Of a stretch of 64,000 bases of DNA, positions 11,064 to 25,775 are shown piece by piece (position 1 is the first letter of the stretch; every line of letters starts with the position of its first letter). The stretch covers positions 5,347,803-5,411,802 of the forward strand of contig NC_081332.1 in assembly GCF_022539665.2 (NCBI RefSeq), written 5' to 3'. The position numbers and the translations under genes are program-made. The notes under the pieces are model-generated. The model worked only from the letters and a program-made list of their open reading frames with translations, ran no database searches and was not told the origin of the DNA. This DNA comes from Daphnia carinata. Lineage: Eukaryota > Arthropoda > Branchiopoda > Diplostraca > Daphniidae.

Positions 11064-14000
11064 CTAAATATGGGAAAGTGGTTCACGCACAATCGATACA
11101 GATGCAGTTCCTCGAGAAGTGTAGTAACGGTTAGTGCACACTTTTGCCACCACGTTCGATTGGCGCCTCTTGGCATTTTTTTGCACGATATTTTAAATAA
11201 ACATAATAATGAAAAATTTAATTACTGTTTAATGCTATTTTCGGGAATTAAATGTTGCAACTAATTAAAATATATGTCATTTAATTAAATTCAAATGAAT
11301 TTCTTTCTTATTCAAATTACCTTGTTTAATCTATGGGCGTGTTCACTTCGACTGTTATGTTCCAATAGCATTAAACTAAATAATCAAACAACATTAATTG
11401 TTATTTTAAACTTCATATAATCATAATTTTTTACTAGTAAACCTCTCATTTTTAAATCGATAAATCCGAAAATAATTAATACATTGTAGCAAACAAATAA
11501 ACGCTGCGTCCCATAGTAATCCTGAATAAAATTTAAACAAATGTTTAGAGAGAAGGTGAAAGTATCCGAGCGCCTTTCGTTTTCTACTGACCAGGTGCGT
11601 TGTATGGCTGATTGACCTAGATGTCTGTAATGATGAAAACGAATACATTTTTTTTTTTGGTCTGTTCTAAAAGGGGAAGGGATGTCCCCCACCGGTCAGT
11701 GCGATCCGATCGATGTTTTCGCCAATTTTTGTTTGTGGCCATCTCCTTATTATTCACAGTCCACGCGCGTATGTCAGCAGATGCACCCTGACATAGAAAA
11801 ACGAAGAGTGTCCTTATAAAAATTCGAAAAATAAAAAGGAAACTGGAAATAGAAGGAGAGAGTGGAACGCTATCCGCTGTGTTAAGGGCAGGGGCGGTGG
11901 TAAAAGACAAAGAGGACCCAACAGTTATATGAAAAAAAAAATATATATATATACTGTATACCCAACGATCTGACCTTGCTGCTCCAGTTATTATAGACAT
12001 TGAAATTCGCTTTCAAAAGAGTTGAACCCCTTTTCCTTTTCATTGAAGGGCACGTGTTCCAAAAACCGGCCAGTGGTCCAGAATCAGGTCAAACTAGGTC
12101 GGTTGCTATTTTCACTTTTTATTTATCAGCTGCTTCCTTCCACTCCAAATTTGCCATTTTTTTTTTTTTTTTTTTTTAAATGCAAGTTGACCGGGTGCTA
12201 CTCCGGAGTCCTCTGGTCTATCGTGTTGATTCGCTACCTATGTCGCTAGATCAATTAAAAACACATCAGAATAAGAAAAGAACCAGATGTTTAAAAATAT
12301 TCATAACTTACCCCCGCGCTCTCCATCAATGAATTTTCCTAATTCATTTTAAGTTATCCTAGAAATTAAAAAAAAATAAATCATTAAAATTTGATGTTAT
12401 TTTTAGTAAACAGGGATTTCTTTTCCCCCCTATATTTTATTTAACACCAGATGTGTTTAAACATTTTTTTTTTTTTTTTAAAGGGGGAAACTTGAAAAAA
12501 AAAAAAATGGCGAGAGTTACAAGGATGAGCACAGAAAAAAAAAGGGTGCGAAGAAAGTTAACCAGAAGTCGAAGAAAACCAGAAGGCAATATATTTTTTT
12601 AAAGGGACCATCGCGGGTGTCCTGATTCGCTAATATCGTCCAACAGCCAAAGAAGAAGAAAAAACACGAAGGGGAGGGGGGGAAAGGCCAAACTGTCACA
12701 GAGAAGGGGTGGTGAGAGACCAAGAAAACGCAGACAGTCGTAAAAGTCACTTGTCTATTATAAGCAACAGAGTTGTTGAGTGAAAAAAAAAGCTCCTCTT
12801 CTATTTTTTTTTGTTGTTGTTTCCGTTCTCTGTTTTTACCATTTTTCAGAGCAAAAAAAAAAAAATAAAATAAAAATATATTAGAAGTGTGAAATAAGAG
12901 AAGATGGCCATACGCTTACGACCACCATAAGACCGCACAAACACGGTCGTAAATCTCGCATAGTTTTCGACGACTAAGTATACAACTTCTCTTTTTTAAC
13001 TATCATCGAGCTACTGTTTGGATGCAAAACAAAACAAACACATATTCTATGGTACAAACGCTGTAACTGAAGAGCCTCCTCATCATTTTTTTTTTTTTTT
13101 TAGATCTAATGTTCGTTTAAAGAAAATCAAGTTCTCAGGGAAGACGACAGGTACGAAAGAAATTACGTATGAACGTACGTTTTTTTTTGTTGTTTTTTTT
13201 TTGGCATTGATGAATGAAGTCGTGGGATTCAAAATGAAACCGGAGAAAGCCAAAACCTGCAAAGGAATGTTTTGAAGAGAAAAAAAAAAAAAGATCAAAA
13301 CGTGATGCTGGTTTTTGCCAATGGAGTCCCCTAACGGTTTAGTTCGTCATGTGAACGTCATAAAAAAAGAGTGTTCCATGCGACAACAACAAGATTTTTG
13401 GCTAACATGAAAGAGAAACCCCTTAAAAAAAAAAAAATCATATCTTTTTTTTTTTTTTTTTTCGAATGAAATTCCGCCGTGTTTTTCTCTTGAAACGATG
13501 CGACACAAAACGTAGAGCCCCTTCATCCCTCCCCCCCTTTGCCTATGATGAATGTGCTCTGCTGGATGGAAAAGATTGGCAAAAATGTTGTGCCCTCTCT
13601 TTCTCGAAGAAAAAGACGCCACTCGGGGTCTTTGAGGGCGCCCTCTTTTACGTCTACGGTCGCGTAACACAAAAGACCGTTCGTTTCGCTTGCCCCTTTT
13701 TCTTATGAATTACAAGAAGAAGCGAAATGTTGAGAAAAGCGACTGAGATGAATGGGGTAGACGGAGGAAAAAAAACGGGGCACTGGCCACTGAATATCCC
13801 ATATCACACAAACACAAATAATAAATAAATAATAATAAAAAAAAAACAAGTCTGGCAAGGAGGAGGGAACGTTGTAAGAATCACCATGACGCACAACTGT
13901 ATTTATGTGTAGACCAGTACAAACAACAAAATGTTGTCTGTTGTATACAGACATCATAGATTTCAAAGCCACGCTAAAATTTAAAAAAAAAAAAAAAAAA

Positions 14001-15827
14001 TGTTCAGTTTCTTTCGTAAATAAACTTTTCTGCGAGCGTCCAAGACTCGGCAGCAAAATTTCACAACATTTCTTCCCCCCCCCCCGCCTTTCTGTTTTTA
14101 GGTCCACATCTTCTCAAATTACCCACAACATACAAACTTCTTTTTTTCTAAACCTTCCAATATTTATTTATTTATTTATTTATTTTTTTTTTTTTTTTGA
14201 CCGGAGTCTTCCGGCCAACCCTAAAAAAAAAAAAAAATCTATTGAAATTGTGAGCTATCCGACTCTGTATTCTTAGCTAGTGTCGATTCAGCATCTCAAG
14301 CCAAACCGGAGCAAAGTTATAAACGGAAGGAATGTCCTGTCACACAAAAACATTTCCAAAGCGGAAAGGAATGACGACATTTTCCCCTTTCATTCTCTTT
14401 CTCCAGACAAAAAAAAAAAAATAGGAGTAAACAAATGTCTGGAAGAAATGAATGGAAATCCGGACATGCAAAGGTATCTCCGTTCAACCCCTTTTTTTTT
14501 TTTTTTTTTTTCTTTTGGAAATCGTATCAGCAAACCGGAATAAAAAAAAAAAAGGGGGGGGGGGGATACAAACAAAATCTTTTTCTTAAACAATTTTTTT
14601 GTTTTCCTTCCGACATTCTCTACGTATTCCCCCCCTTTTTTTTTTTGTTGAAATCTTTGAAGGAAGAAGGGGGGGGGGAAGAAACAGTTAGCATCTATAG
14701 GATTATAAACATGATTCACTTGTATTTATTTACAACGGTTTTGTTGTTCGTTTTTTTTTTTTTTATTATTGTGTTCCGATAATGGTAGCGATATCAATAC
14801 GCTTCCATAACTCTTTTCCTTATGTTGTTCAGGTGGGTTCATAACAAAAAAAAAAAAAAAAAAAGGGTTTTCCCCCTTACGTGTGGAATTTGAATGACTT
14901 TCAAACGATCGCCTTTTATTGTTGCGGAGGGGTTAAAAAAAAAAAAACAGCAATGTCGCAAGATTGATGTGTCCATAGAAAAATGGCTGCCAATGTTACC
15001 TACCCGTATGCAGAATTTTGAACAATAAAATAAAAAAAAATGGACCCAACGGAATTTTGCGGAACGCGATGGATGATCATCAGATAAGGTTTCTGGCATT
15101 GTGGAACACACTGACACCTACAACCCTCATATTCTCAACGGAGAAACGACATTTACGAGTGTTCCAGTCACACACATTTGTTTGTTCTAACATGTCGAGT
15201 TGCGCATTTTTCATAACCCGCAGTTTTTATTTGGTCCTACCCTGGCGCATTTGCAAACACCAACGCTCCTGAAATCATTTATTTTTAAATGTCTTCTAAC
15301 TTGTTTTTTTGTTTTTTTTTTTAAAGAAGGAAGAAACAAGAATGGCTTACATGAAATGCGTATTCAATATCGGTTGATAGTTATTTTTCTTACGTTCAAC
15401 TCCTCCTCCTTCCGGAAAAGACCACCCTTTTAGCAGTTCGATATCCTTCGATATATATTTTTTTTTCTTTCTCCAACATGGACGTCAACTTGTTGTGTAG
15501 CTTCCTCAATATCCATCAGTATCACAAAAAAAGAATTTTTTTTTTTTTTTTTTTTTTACCCTCCCATTTTTGAATGGATGCGAATAACGCGTAGCCACAT
15601 AATATCGCAATACGCTACGCTTTTCTATGTTATTACAACCCTAAAGCTCCCTTTTTTTTTTTTTTTTTTGCCAAAAAAATAATAAATAAATGGGTAAAAA
15701 TGTTTTCCCCTCACTGGCCTCCTTTTCCTATCTGTGGGAAAGCGAACGGCGCAGGTATGTGTGTTCACGTATAGGTTAACTTCTTCCTTCCCCACCTTCC
15801 CAAGGTTCCACTCCCTCTTGGCCATTA

Positions 15828-15858
<31 letters not shown>

Positions 15859-17877
15859 CTGCATCGTGTGTTGGGCAAAGAGATTCCTCGTATTCTATTG
15901 ACCGAACGTAAGAAAGATGAGGATGAACCGATGGCACAGCAGCACGTCCGTGTGGTTAAAGGCCTTTCATGGTTCACACACACATAAGCGATGGGCGCTA
16001 TAGTAAATATACTAAAAGGTTCCCATTGATTTCTTCACAACTCGAGGATAGTTAATGGATAGAAAGATGAAAAAAAAAAAGGGGGAAGGGAAAAAGAGTA
16101 GGTCAATCTGCAGAAAAGAAAAAAAAAATAGCGGTGCTTCTAACGGTCAAAAATTTAAGATCGAAATTATTTGAAAATGAAAGCGCAGAAGCAAATTGCA
16201 ATAATGATTTCGCATGAAACAAAAATGCGCATCGTATTTTTTCTCTTCCTGCGCTGGAATGATGTGCAGCAGCCAATAAATAATATATTATTATGTTAAT
16301 GCGCATGTTTGTTTTTTTTCTACGTCGAATTTCCATTGGTTACGTGCAATACGAGATCACGGCAAAAAAAAAAAAATGATGGGGTGGAGCCCCCTGTTTT
16401 TTTTTTTGCCCCTATATTGGGGTGGTTGTTGTCGCGTAACCAACTGGAAGTAGACGATCATACGGATAGTCGGAAACCGGAACAACACAAAAAAAAAAAA
16501 AAAAACTAAATGGGGAATTTCCCTATTCGTGGTTACAGAAGCTCCGCCCATAGTGGTAAGTGTAGCACGGACGTTATGGAGATCGGTATCAGCCGCAACA
16601 ACAGCCATGTTTAATCTTCTTGGGATGGATCGTGAAATAAAAAAAAAATAAAAAAAATAAAAAATCTTTAACTACGATCGAAGAATGCCACTTGTAAGAC
16701 GATCGTTGATGTCCAAAGTCGTCGTTTCCGGTTGGGATCAAGAAAAAAAAAAAGAAGCGTAACACAAAGAACGGGGAGAGAAAGAAGGTTGGTCAAACAT
16801 CTACGAGTTTGTAGCCACAATTGAATCGTCTACACATGTTATGAAATCGCACACGCGATCTAGTGTGTAACTGCGGTTGTATATGACATAAAAAAAAAAA
16901 AAAAAGAGAACTCGATCATTTCTTTTGACAATAACCACATCCTTCTTAAGTGGATATGTGGCCACTTTTGCTACCTTACGAACCCCCTGGTTAGTCCTTT
17001 AAAAAAAAAAAAACTGAAGGATTTTTACAAGACGTTGAGAAATTGAATGAAAGTGTAAGACTTGACCAGATAGACTTAAAAAATCGTAAAAATGTGTAGT
17101 ACTATGGATTCCACAAGATGCCTGGCTACTCAAGTAATCTTGTTATAAAGGGACTAGAACGGATAGAGAATGCGCTAGACTGTATGGAAAGCTTCTTCTT
17201 TTTTTTTTTTTTTTGGATTGTGTCCATACAAAAAAAAAAAAAAAGGAGTTGTTATTGAAATGTCAACCATTCCAGTCTACTTCGTTAAATCCAAATCAAA
17301 TTGCAAAACAGTAGGGAAACTCTTCAACTATAAATGAAGCTAAAAACATCGGCCATTTTATCTGCACATTCCCACACAGGAAAAAAAAATATTTCTCTTC
17401 GTTTCTCGCTTCTTTTTTTTTCTGTTGCCAGCATACTCGGATAGGATATGTAATAAACTTTGATTCCGTTTCGTTCTAAATGCATGGAATTATAGCGTTG
17501 AAAAAAAAAATAAGGAGGGAAACAGGGGAACCGTGAAAACATAGCCGATACAATTCAAACAGACTCCACATGTGCTTTATAAATCGCCTCGGACGTAAAT
17601 CAGCTGGACATTCAATGGGAATCGGAAAAATAAAATTTCAGGAAGAAGAAAAAAAAATACAGGGAATCTACAGTGGACGGAGATAGATGTCGGCCAGCTT
17701 GTGGTGGACGCTGGACGAAGTCATACGAAAGGGCGATATTACACCCCTCTGGTCAGTTTTTCTATTGCATTGCCTAGCCAATTCATTCAACCCTCCCCTT
17801 CAATCCCACCCCATCGATAGGGATGGGAAATAATTTTATTGTCCAAAAAAAAAGAAAAAGAAAATTCAAAAATAATG

Positions 17878-17903
17878 CAGCAGCAGCAGCAGCAGCAGCA
17901 GCA
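17878..17903. repeat. (CAG)n microsatellite
   Basis: About 8.7 CAG units in non-coding DNA, followed within 150 bases by (TAA)n and long A runs. Confidence 0.8.
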
Positions 17904-18434
17904 AACAGAGCACGGTGTTGTGCCCATACACAATGTCCAGCCAAAAACCCCATCGGTCCGCAGTTCTGGTCAGCGTGAGAAAAATAAAAATAATGACTGC
18001 ACTAGTATAATAATAATAATAATAAAAAAAAAAAAAAAAAAAAAGAAGAATAAAAGAAAAGAAAAAAAAAAAAAAATAGATGACCCCACCCCCCCCCCGT
18101 CTATTTCTATGTGGACCGTAGATGATGTAATAAATGGACATCGCACAACAGTGGACTTTGAAATCGACCACCCTATTCAATAAATGCGCGCAAAATGGGG
18201 CAATCAAGCTCGAAATCTATCAAAATCACCCGAATAAAAAAAAAATATAAAATGTACAAGAAAAAAAAAAAAAAAAAAAAAGAATTTCATAATAGATTAG
18301 GAGGGGTCAAGCTCTCTGTGGCCTCATTGTGTACCAACTTTGCGTGGGATTTTCGACACCTTCAGTGTGTTATTTAAACATGTGGGGTTGATCTCATTGT
18401 CCACTCTGAAAACCTAAAATCAGACCCATTTTTT

Positions 18435-18453
18435 TCTCTCTCTCTCTCTCTCT
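18435..18453. repeat. (TC)n microsatellite
   Basis: About nine TC units following a short T run. Confidence 0.8.
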
Positions 18454-18950
18454 TTCAATTCTAAAAAAAAAATCACAACGAAGTACATGTTTGGATTATG
18501 CAAGCAAGGCTCGAGAATAAACTTGAAACCATTTAATTTTTGCGATTGACCAACAGCTGACAAACTTGTCAAATAAAAAAGTGACAACATTCGAACTCGA
18601 AAAACGTGTCGCGGTACATCGGCCGCGTGACAACAATAACAACTGCGTTTGACATCGTTCCAGCTGGTAATACGGCACAGATTACGACCGCTCTGCTATT
18701 CTTATTTCCCTTGTCAACAACTTGCAATTGTCATCAACTAAATAAGATTTTTTTTTTTTTTTTTTTTTCGTTTAGTTCAACAACGTCACCGCGGGATATT
18801 TGAAAAGCCACGCTAAAAATCGAGACATCTGTCGTGACAATTGCAGATAATAGGGAGGGGAAAAAAAAAAGAAAGTCCTAATACTAATGTTTGCACGGGA
18901 TTGCGAGGGCGTTTTCATCCACTACAAATCCGAAAGATAGAAAGAAAAAA

Positions 18951-20870
18951 AAAAAGAAACCTATTCATTTGGAGAATTCTTATTATTTAAGCTCGGCTGT
19001 GGACATTGCCTGTTACAACAGTTTTGAAAACTGACCGCGCTTGTCGCAATCCTCTCTTTCCGTTGGTCGTTGGATGGACAAGAACATTGGGCTACTGCGC
19101 GTCGACTTGTTGTGTAGGACAGACCCGCCCTTCCGGTGCGGATGAAAAACGATTAAGTCTTAGTAAGTAAAAGCAATTGGAAGCTATCAAATGCCAAAGG
19201 GTTTCAAGAATTGAATGGTGGGTCACATGTTGCTATTAGGTGTCGTATTGACGCATTCTTAACCGTTTCACTCGCTTCGGACGTGGACATTTCTTAAGGC
19301 CGAGGACTCGACATTCGCAAAGAGAAAACCTTTCTAAGTGGCGAATGTAGTTCTGTTACGTTTCAGTTTTGGGGATGTTATGGCATCGAAATTAAACCGC
19401 ATTTAACATCCATCAAATGAGCAATAATCTTGAATTGAAAGGCTTTTGACTGAGTGGTGCAATTCGTGTTACTTCAACGCCGCTGTGCAATTGCACGATG
19501 CTTTTTTCAGAAGCCATGTCATCATACCGGTTCAAGGAAGCGTTTGACTTAAAAAACAATTGAATTTTCATATTCTGGCTGTGTACTGCATCAGCTGAGG
19601 GTTATTGTTTAACGCACGACGACCACGAAAAAACAGCGCTTTTTTAACCCAACGTGCTACGGATTTCCGTGTACGCAGTACTGCACCGATATTGAAACGA
19701 AGAACAAATGGCGCATGTTAAAACGAATGCGCCGGTACAACACATTAGCAAAGCTTCTCCCTTTTGATTCGTGCAACACGTATCGCAGTTGCATTACTCA
19801 AAATGCCGGTTGAGTGCCAATGATAGCACCCGATGAAACACGTAAAATTCAAGGGAAAACATAATTCGATTAGTAATCGTCTCGCCCTAATCATTTACAG
19901 AGCCAAGAATAGTGGCGATGAATGAATTCACCAAGTTGGACTGAGCGTTAATGACTATTGGCTGACGTTCGAACGGGGCCGTTGAATTAAGAAATGAAAT
20001 TTTCAAGCAGATTTTATGAGTAAATGGAAAACAAAAAGCATAAAAAAAAACAATTTAAGTCTCGACATGTTGTGTCACAGTCCGTTTCGAATAGATTTAC
20101 GTGGGTCACACACATCAAGTGATGCAAACAGGTAAAACTGATGGTACAGATTAACGGCAGCCCATTAGTTTTTCATTTAATCTCGATTCAATGACGTGAC
20201 AGACCCTTTTCGGCAAACGATTTTTGACATCTGAATTATGAACATTATAAATCAGTAACTGTGTTATTCATTCGCGTTAATCAAAGTAGAAAAATGTAAA
20301 AGATCGAACGTTGGCACGGTCGGGTAGCATGCGTCTTTTGCATCTTCAGTCTCATGCACGCAAAAAATATATATCGCATTTCATTTTGTCTTGTAAGCTT
20401 TAGAGTTCTTAAGTCAATGGCCCTCTTCGAGAGATACTTGCAAATCCCATTAGAAGGTAGCACAAGTATTTTGGGCACATACCGTTGCAATATGAAGTCT
20501 TTTTTTTTCTACACTAGCAAGAAGCAACTTCGAGTGGTAGAGCTGTGTTCGCATTCCGCACGCAACATCGTTTAATAACTTCAAGTGTGAGTTCAATAAT
20601 CCATCAAATCATTAGATGCATTAACAAACTATCAAGTTCATTTGCCACAACCGCAACGCGTCTATAAAACAGACCGCTTTATCGCACTTGTTTACACAAA
20701 TATCAGCTTTTCAATGACGAACCTCTTAAACACCAACGTACCTCAAATATGACAAGGATAACGCGACATTTCAAACCATTCAAACATCTTTACTTTGTTA
20801 AAAACGAGTAATGCGAACATGACGTGAAAGAACACGAATTTTACAGTCACTTGATATCTTCTTTAGCAGC
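18951..20870. other. Homopolymer-poor island inside the hunchback upstream region
   Basis: About 1.9 kb with almost no A/T run longer than 9, flanked on both sides by DNA full of such runs. No open frame of note. The contrast suggests either a distinct insertion or a sequence kept under constraint such as an enhancer. One CATAAAAAA match (20039-20047) lies inside it. Confidence 0.4.
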
Positions 20871-21983
20871 GTCCCCCCCCCTATTTTGATTCATCAACGG
20901 CGTCCAACCCGACGCTTCCCATTTATTTTATCAAAGGGTTTTTGTTTCCTATTTTTTTTTTTTTTTTTTTTTATTTCATTTTATTTTTATTTGATACGCC
21001 CCAAAAAGTGCGAACGCCACCAGAGCGCATAAAGCCGTTGTTGTTCTCCTTAGTGGACACGGGTCAAAAAGGAGAGCAGCTGACCCCTTCGGGTTTTATA
21101 CACATGACGTGTAAATAGATCTAGGCGATCGGGAAAAAGCGTGGGAGTTTGATTCTTTTCAAAAATGGTTGGCCGGTTTTTATAAAAACAACAAAAGAAA
21201 CGGAAGGGTCAGCTGTTTTTGCGGCCGTCGTAAATCTGGCCCCGTCCCGGCATCAAATTCAATATTCACGATATAATTACATTCGCATTTAGCCTATCAT
21301 TTCAATAATTCATTGGTTGTGAATTGTCAAAGCTTTAATATGGGGGTAGGGAAAAAAAAATGCAAATCAGTTCGACACTCGAAAAGCTACCGTCTTTTTA
21401 TCAACCCCCCCATTGAGAATACTTTCTTGCCCAGCAATTGTGGGGGAGTAAAACTTCTTGCTACCCATGAAAAACGTTGAAATATTTTCGAATGACATAA
21501 AAAAAAAATCCTCAAAATGTACCCAAAGATTTAAAAAAAAAAAATTATAATAAAATGTCGAAAAGGGTATAGCCGAAAAAAAAAAAAAAAAAGAGCTGGA
21601 GAGGGGAGGGTATATTTATTTTCATTTGATATGTATGAAAGACACACCGTACGTAAAAGTTGAGCACGCGCCGTTGACCGATGGGGCGGCGACGTGCAGC
21701 GGTCATCAACTTTTCCCTATTGTTGCAAACTGAAAAACTCGGACTTTTGCGATGGATACACACACAAGTTGAAATACTTTTTCGGGGTTCCACACACACA
21801 CACACACAAGCAGATGGTCACTTGCAATATATTTTATAATAACACTATCTACGTAGCTTGTACCTTTTTATATGCATTTGTAGCAAACCTCCCCCACGGT
21901 TCGCTCTTGACCAAGGGTCAAGCTGCTCCTCTCTTTTTTTGCGCGCACGGCCGTTCGAAAGTTGGCTGGACTTGTTTATTACA

Positions 21984-22004
21984 ATATATATATATATATA
22001 TATA
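21984..22004. repeat. (TA)n microsatellite
   Basis: About ten AT units. Confidence 0.8.
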
Positions 22005-22134
22005 CATATCTAGAGCAGGGCCATTAAAGAAGAGCGTAGGGTGGGGGTGTGTCTTTTGTTCCGATGCGCATAACAACAAGAAGCGACAAACAAACGAAAA
22101 ATCGGTCCACCCCCCCCCCTTTTTTCTCTTATAG

Positions 22135-22163
22135 ACACACACCGTGTGTGTGTGTGTGTGTGT
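22135..22163. repeat. Back-to-back (AC)4 and (GT)10 repeats
   Basis: ACACACAC at 22135-22142 directly abuts a GT run at 22144-22163, making a palindromic dinucleotide repeat. Confidence 0.75.
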
Positions 22164-25100
22164 TTTGATGCTGTAAAAATAGAGCAGATTGAAACAGTTT
22201 TCCTTCCAGTTTAAGCTTGTTTTTAGAATAAAATATGCGGGGCATAATTTCAAAAAGGGGTGGAATATCGGCGTTAACAATTGTGAATCAAATTGGAAGC
22301 AACTGGTGACAATGACAAAGCCAAATCGATTCGCATTTTCGATTTGAAATGATTTCTCATTGGCCATCTGTAACTGTTTCAATTCTGCTCGAGCGTGTCC
22401 ATTTTTTTTTTTTTTTTTTCATTACAGAAATTAGTAGAAAAGAAAAAATTGTTTTCAATTATTTTCGCAACATCCGGTGCGGTGTTATCGACACACTAAA
22501 AAAAAAAATGCGGATGGTACAGGAGGGTGTCATCAACTCGCCACTTATTACCCCCTCTTAAAAAATAAAAAAAAAATGAGGGAAAGGCTGTGCAAAAAAA
22601 AAAAAAAAAAAAAACCATTTCGGTCCATCTATTTTTTGTCCCCCCTTCACCAACACTTCAGTCTAAGGGTCTACAACTATCATTTGCGTGGCGTAATGAC
22701 GAGACAGAAAAACACGGTCATCAATGACACAGAAAAACACGACACGTTGATGATATGTAGGCATACACACACACACAAAAAAAAAAAAGGGTGTCGGAAA
22801 CGAAAGAGGAAGTCCGCTATTCAACACAAGGCCCTAATAGGGATGTAACAAAAGACGAACGGCATTTTTTTTTTTTTGTTTACAAGATTTCCCTTTTTAT
22901 TTAAAAAACAATCGGTTGAGTGGAAATCGATAGAAATAATAATAATAAAAAAGTACATTCCATAAACCATTTGATACTCGATTGAATCCATTCAATGTCT
23001 ACAATTTTTTTTTTCTATTTTATTTATTATTATTTTGGCAAAAAAAAAAAAAAAAAAAAAAAAGAAAATTTTTTTTTTTTTTCACTAGATTCTCTTCGGT
23101 ATGTACTTTCTTTTTCATTGTTGTTGTTGTATTATTGAAGCTGGCGCCGCATATTTTTTTGTCTAGATGTCTCTGCCCTTTGTGCGACATGTGAACAATG
23201 ACAAGTAGCCTGGCCAAAACACACAGAAAGTTCCCTCATATGTAATAATAATCATCATCATAATAATTCAGAATAAAAGATGCAGTAGCTTGCCGTAGGA
23301 ATGTATATACATTTCTAACTCATCGGAAGACATGGAAAAAGATGAGTCGGCAACGAAACAGAGAAATCGGAGAAAACTGTCAGACGAAAAACTTGTCCGC
23401 GTGTCTATTGTTCACGGCGACATCGAGCCGCATCAGCAGCTGTGTCTCATTCTTTTTTTTTTTCTTTTTTTTTTCTTTTTCTCGATATTTTTATGTTGCC
23501 ATATTTTATTTCGTAGTACAAGTAGATCAAGTATCTAGTTTAATATTTTCATACTGAGAACAAGGCATCCAAATAAATTCATTTTTTATTTGGCTCATCG
23601 GTGAGGACATTTTTGCTGTCAACGAAAGCAGAACAAAGTTGCAGCAGCAAACCAAGTTTTTGAAAGTCTGCGAGCTAAGCAAAAACCAAGATTGGCCTCC
23701 CCCCCCCCTCAATAAATAGTGACACAACAATGTGATCAAGTTTGAGAGACCGAACACATGTTTTCATTATTCAGGTCCCAGAGCCTCTTCAATTAGTTAT
23801 TAGTTCAGCAACGACAAAAACAAAAGGAACCCTCACAATCAAAAGGTCACTTTCAAAACAACAGGTTATTTAATTATATCTCCCTAGTTATGAAAACACT
23901 GTTTTCCTACGACGATGAAAGAATACAAACAAATAACACAAAAACATGGATGAAGGGGTTAGGTGTGTTGACACATCACTCCCCTCGTGTCCCCTGTGTT
24001 ACAAACAGCGCAAAAAAAAATTGAACGAAGGTGACGAATGCGACAGAGCGTAGCAGATTACGACAAAAACATAGCGATCCGCCCTCTTTATGAATACACA
24101 ATATTTTTTTTTTTGCCCCCTACTATTTTTTTTTTTTGCGTATTATTTTTTACCTTACCGCATCACTTGCCACCAACTCCCCCTAACAGAAGGGTGTGTT
24201 TGCATAACAAACACGTAGGGCAAAAGAAAAAAAAATTATCTCAAGTGTTAGGGGGGAAATAATTTAATTACATTTTTCGTTAACGTAAAAAATAAAAATC
24301 AAGAGTGTTGTTAGACAAGGTAGACAAAGACGTCAAAGACATCTTTAATCGAATCTGACAACGCAACAACAATAATAAAGGATATAAGGAAATGTTCTTT
24401 TTTTATTTGTTATAAGAATCGCCTACTGTGTTAAGAGTTATCGCATCCGAGCGGAAGCTTCTGCCTATCAATAAAAACGAAGACTCTCAACTGTAGAAAA
24501 AAAAATGTGTTTCCTATTGAATATCGAAATCTAAAGGCACGTGGTGGTGAATAGAGCAGTTGGCAGACTGCCCCTTGATGAGAGGCTATTGAGGGTTCCA
24601 CATTTTTTTTTTATCCCCCTCCTAAAGATAAATCGCATTTGGAGAAAAACTGAGGGGTGAAAAAAAAAAAAAAAATGATAAAAAAAAAAAGTACGGCGGT
24701 GTCACAAAAGAACCGAATGACATAATAGCAGAGGCTGCCAGATGCCTATTCACTTTTTTTTTTTCTATTTTTTGATATCTGAACCATCGAGCGTGTGTTT
24801 TGATCATCTAGCACGCGCTACACCAGTCAACTACCGTTGATGTACTCCGCCATTTTTTTTTTGCTTTAATTTTGATGGATGGGATAACACGATCGCCAAA
24901 CAGGTGGCAAAATAAATTTACATATTCAAAATGAAAATTAGAAAAGTTTGTTTCTAATATCTGAAATGAATCATTAAAAATAACAGTTGATTTAGATTTT
25001 TTTTTTTTTTTTTAAATGTGCGCGGAAGAACAGCTGCTGGGTACGGTTACGTATAGTAGCCTAATATCGAAGGGCGGGGGCGGATGTCCGCGATAGAACG

Positions 25101-25775
25101 TGACGTCAACCATCATCCAAAAACATAAATCTCTATATACCCTTGAAATTTTGACGTCATCGATCACCACAAAAACCACACATCTTTTTTTTTTTTATAT
25201 ATATATATAAATAAAAAATAAAAAAAATACCTTTCCTCCCTACTTGACATGGCGTATACAAGAAAGAGGACGTGCTACATGTCGCCGTAAAACCAACACG
25301 ACGGTGAATGACATCCACGCGCGCGGATGTGCACAATGGACTTTCCATTTTTCCGAAGAAAGAAGAAAAAAACTTGCAAGAGGAAACATTTTTTAGTACT
25401 TCCCTTTTCATGTGCGTATGTTTATGTGTCGCCCAATGGTCTTACGTCGGTTACACACACACACACACACATTGAATAGGAGGGGACACACGGATTTTTT
25501 CGGACAATAAAAAGGAAAATTTTTTTTTTCCCTCTCTCATTTCCTCCCTTATAAAAAGGGACACGTTAGAAAAAATCTGTCGTCAATCCCCCCCCCTTAC
25601 ATAACAGCCTACCATCTTCCCCTACGATAAGGCGAAAACCCAATAGAAAAAAAAAAAATCGTATAATACAAAAGAAGGAAGGGAAATGTATTTAAAAAAA
25701 AAAAAAAAAGGTCGAAAAAATCTATTTGGTATAAAGCGTCTCTTTTGGTGATATAAAAGAAAAACCGTTGGCTAC

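Larger units (their letters stand above)
9211..11640. other. Homopolymer-poor intergenic island with small perfect hairpins
   Basis: No gene recognised. Unlike the DNA to its right, this stretch has few A/T runs and moderate GC, with open frames up to about 100 codons that look like no known family and have poor composition. It contains the KIAA0319-like promoter near 9211-9300 and two perfect inverted repeats (10732-10788 and 11041-11063). It could be an old mobile-element remnant, a structured RNA or an enhancer. Confidence 0.35.
11641..18950. other. Homopolymer-rich non-coding DNA upstream of hunchback
   Basis: No gene recognised. The stretch is dominated by A or T runs of 8-25 bases every 50-150 bases, a few G/C runs (for example 14074-14085 and 14553-14566) and small microsatellites. 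Open frames here are poly-Lys/poly-Phe artefacts of those runs. Confidence 0.6.

Noticed and set aside
10649-11264. Two roughly 100-codon + strand frames
   Set aside because: No similarity to transposase, reverse transcriptase or other known proteins; composition looks random although the DNA is homopolymer-poor.
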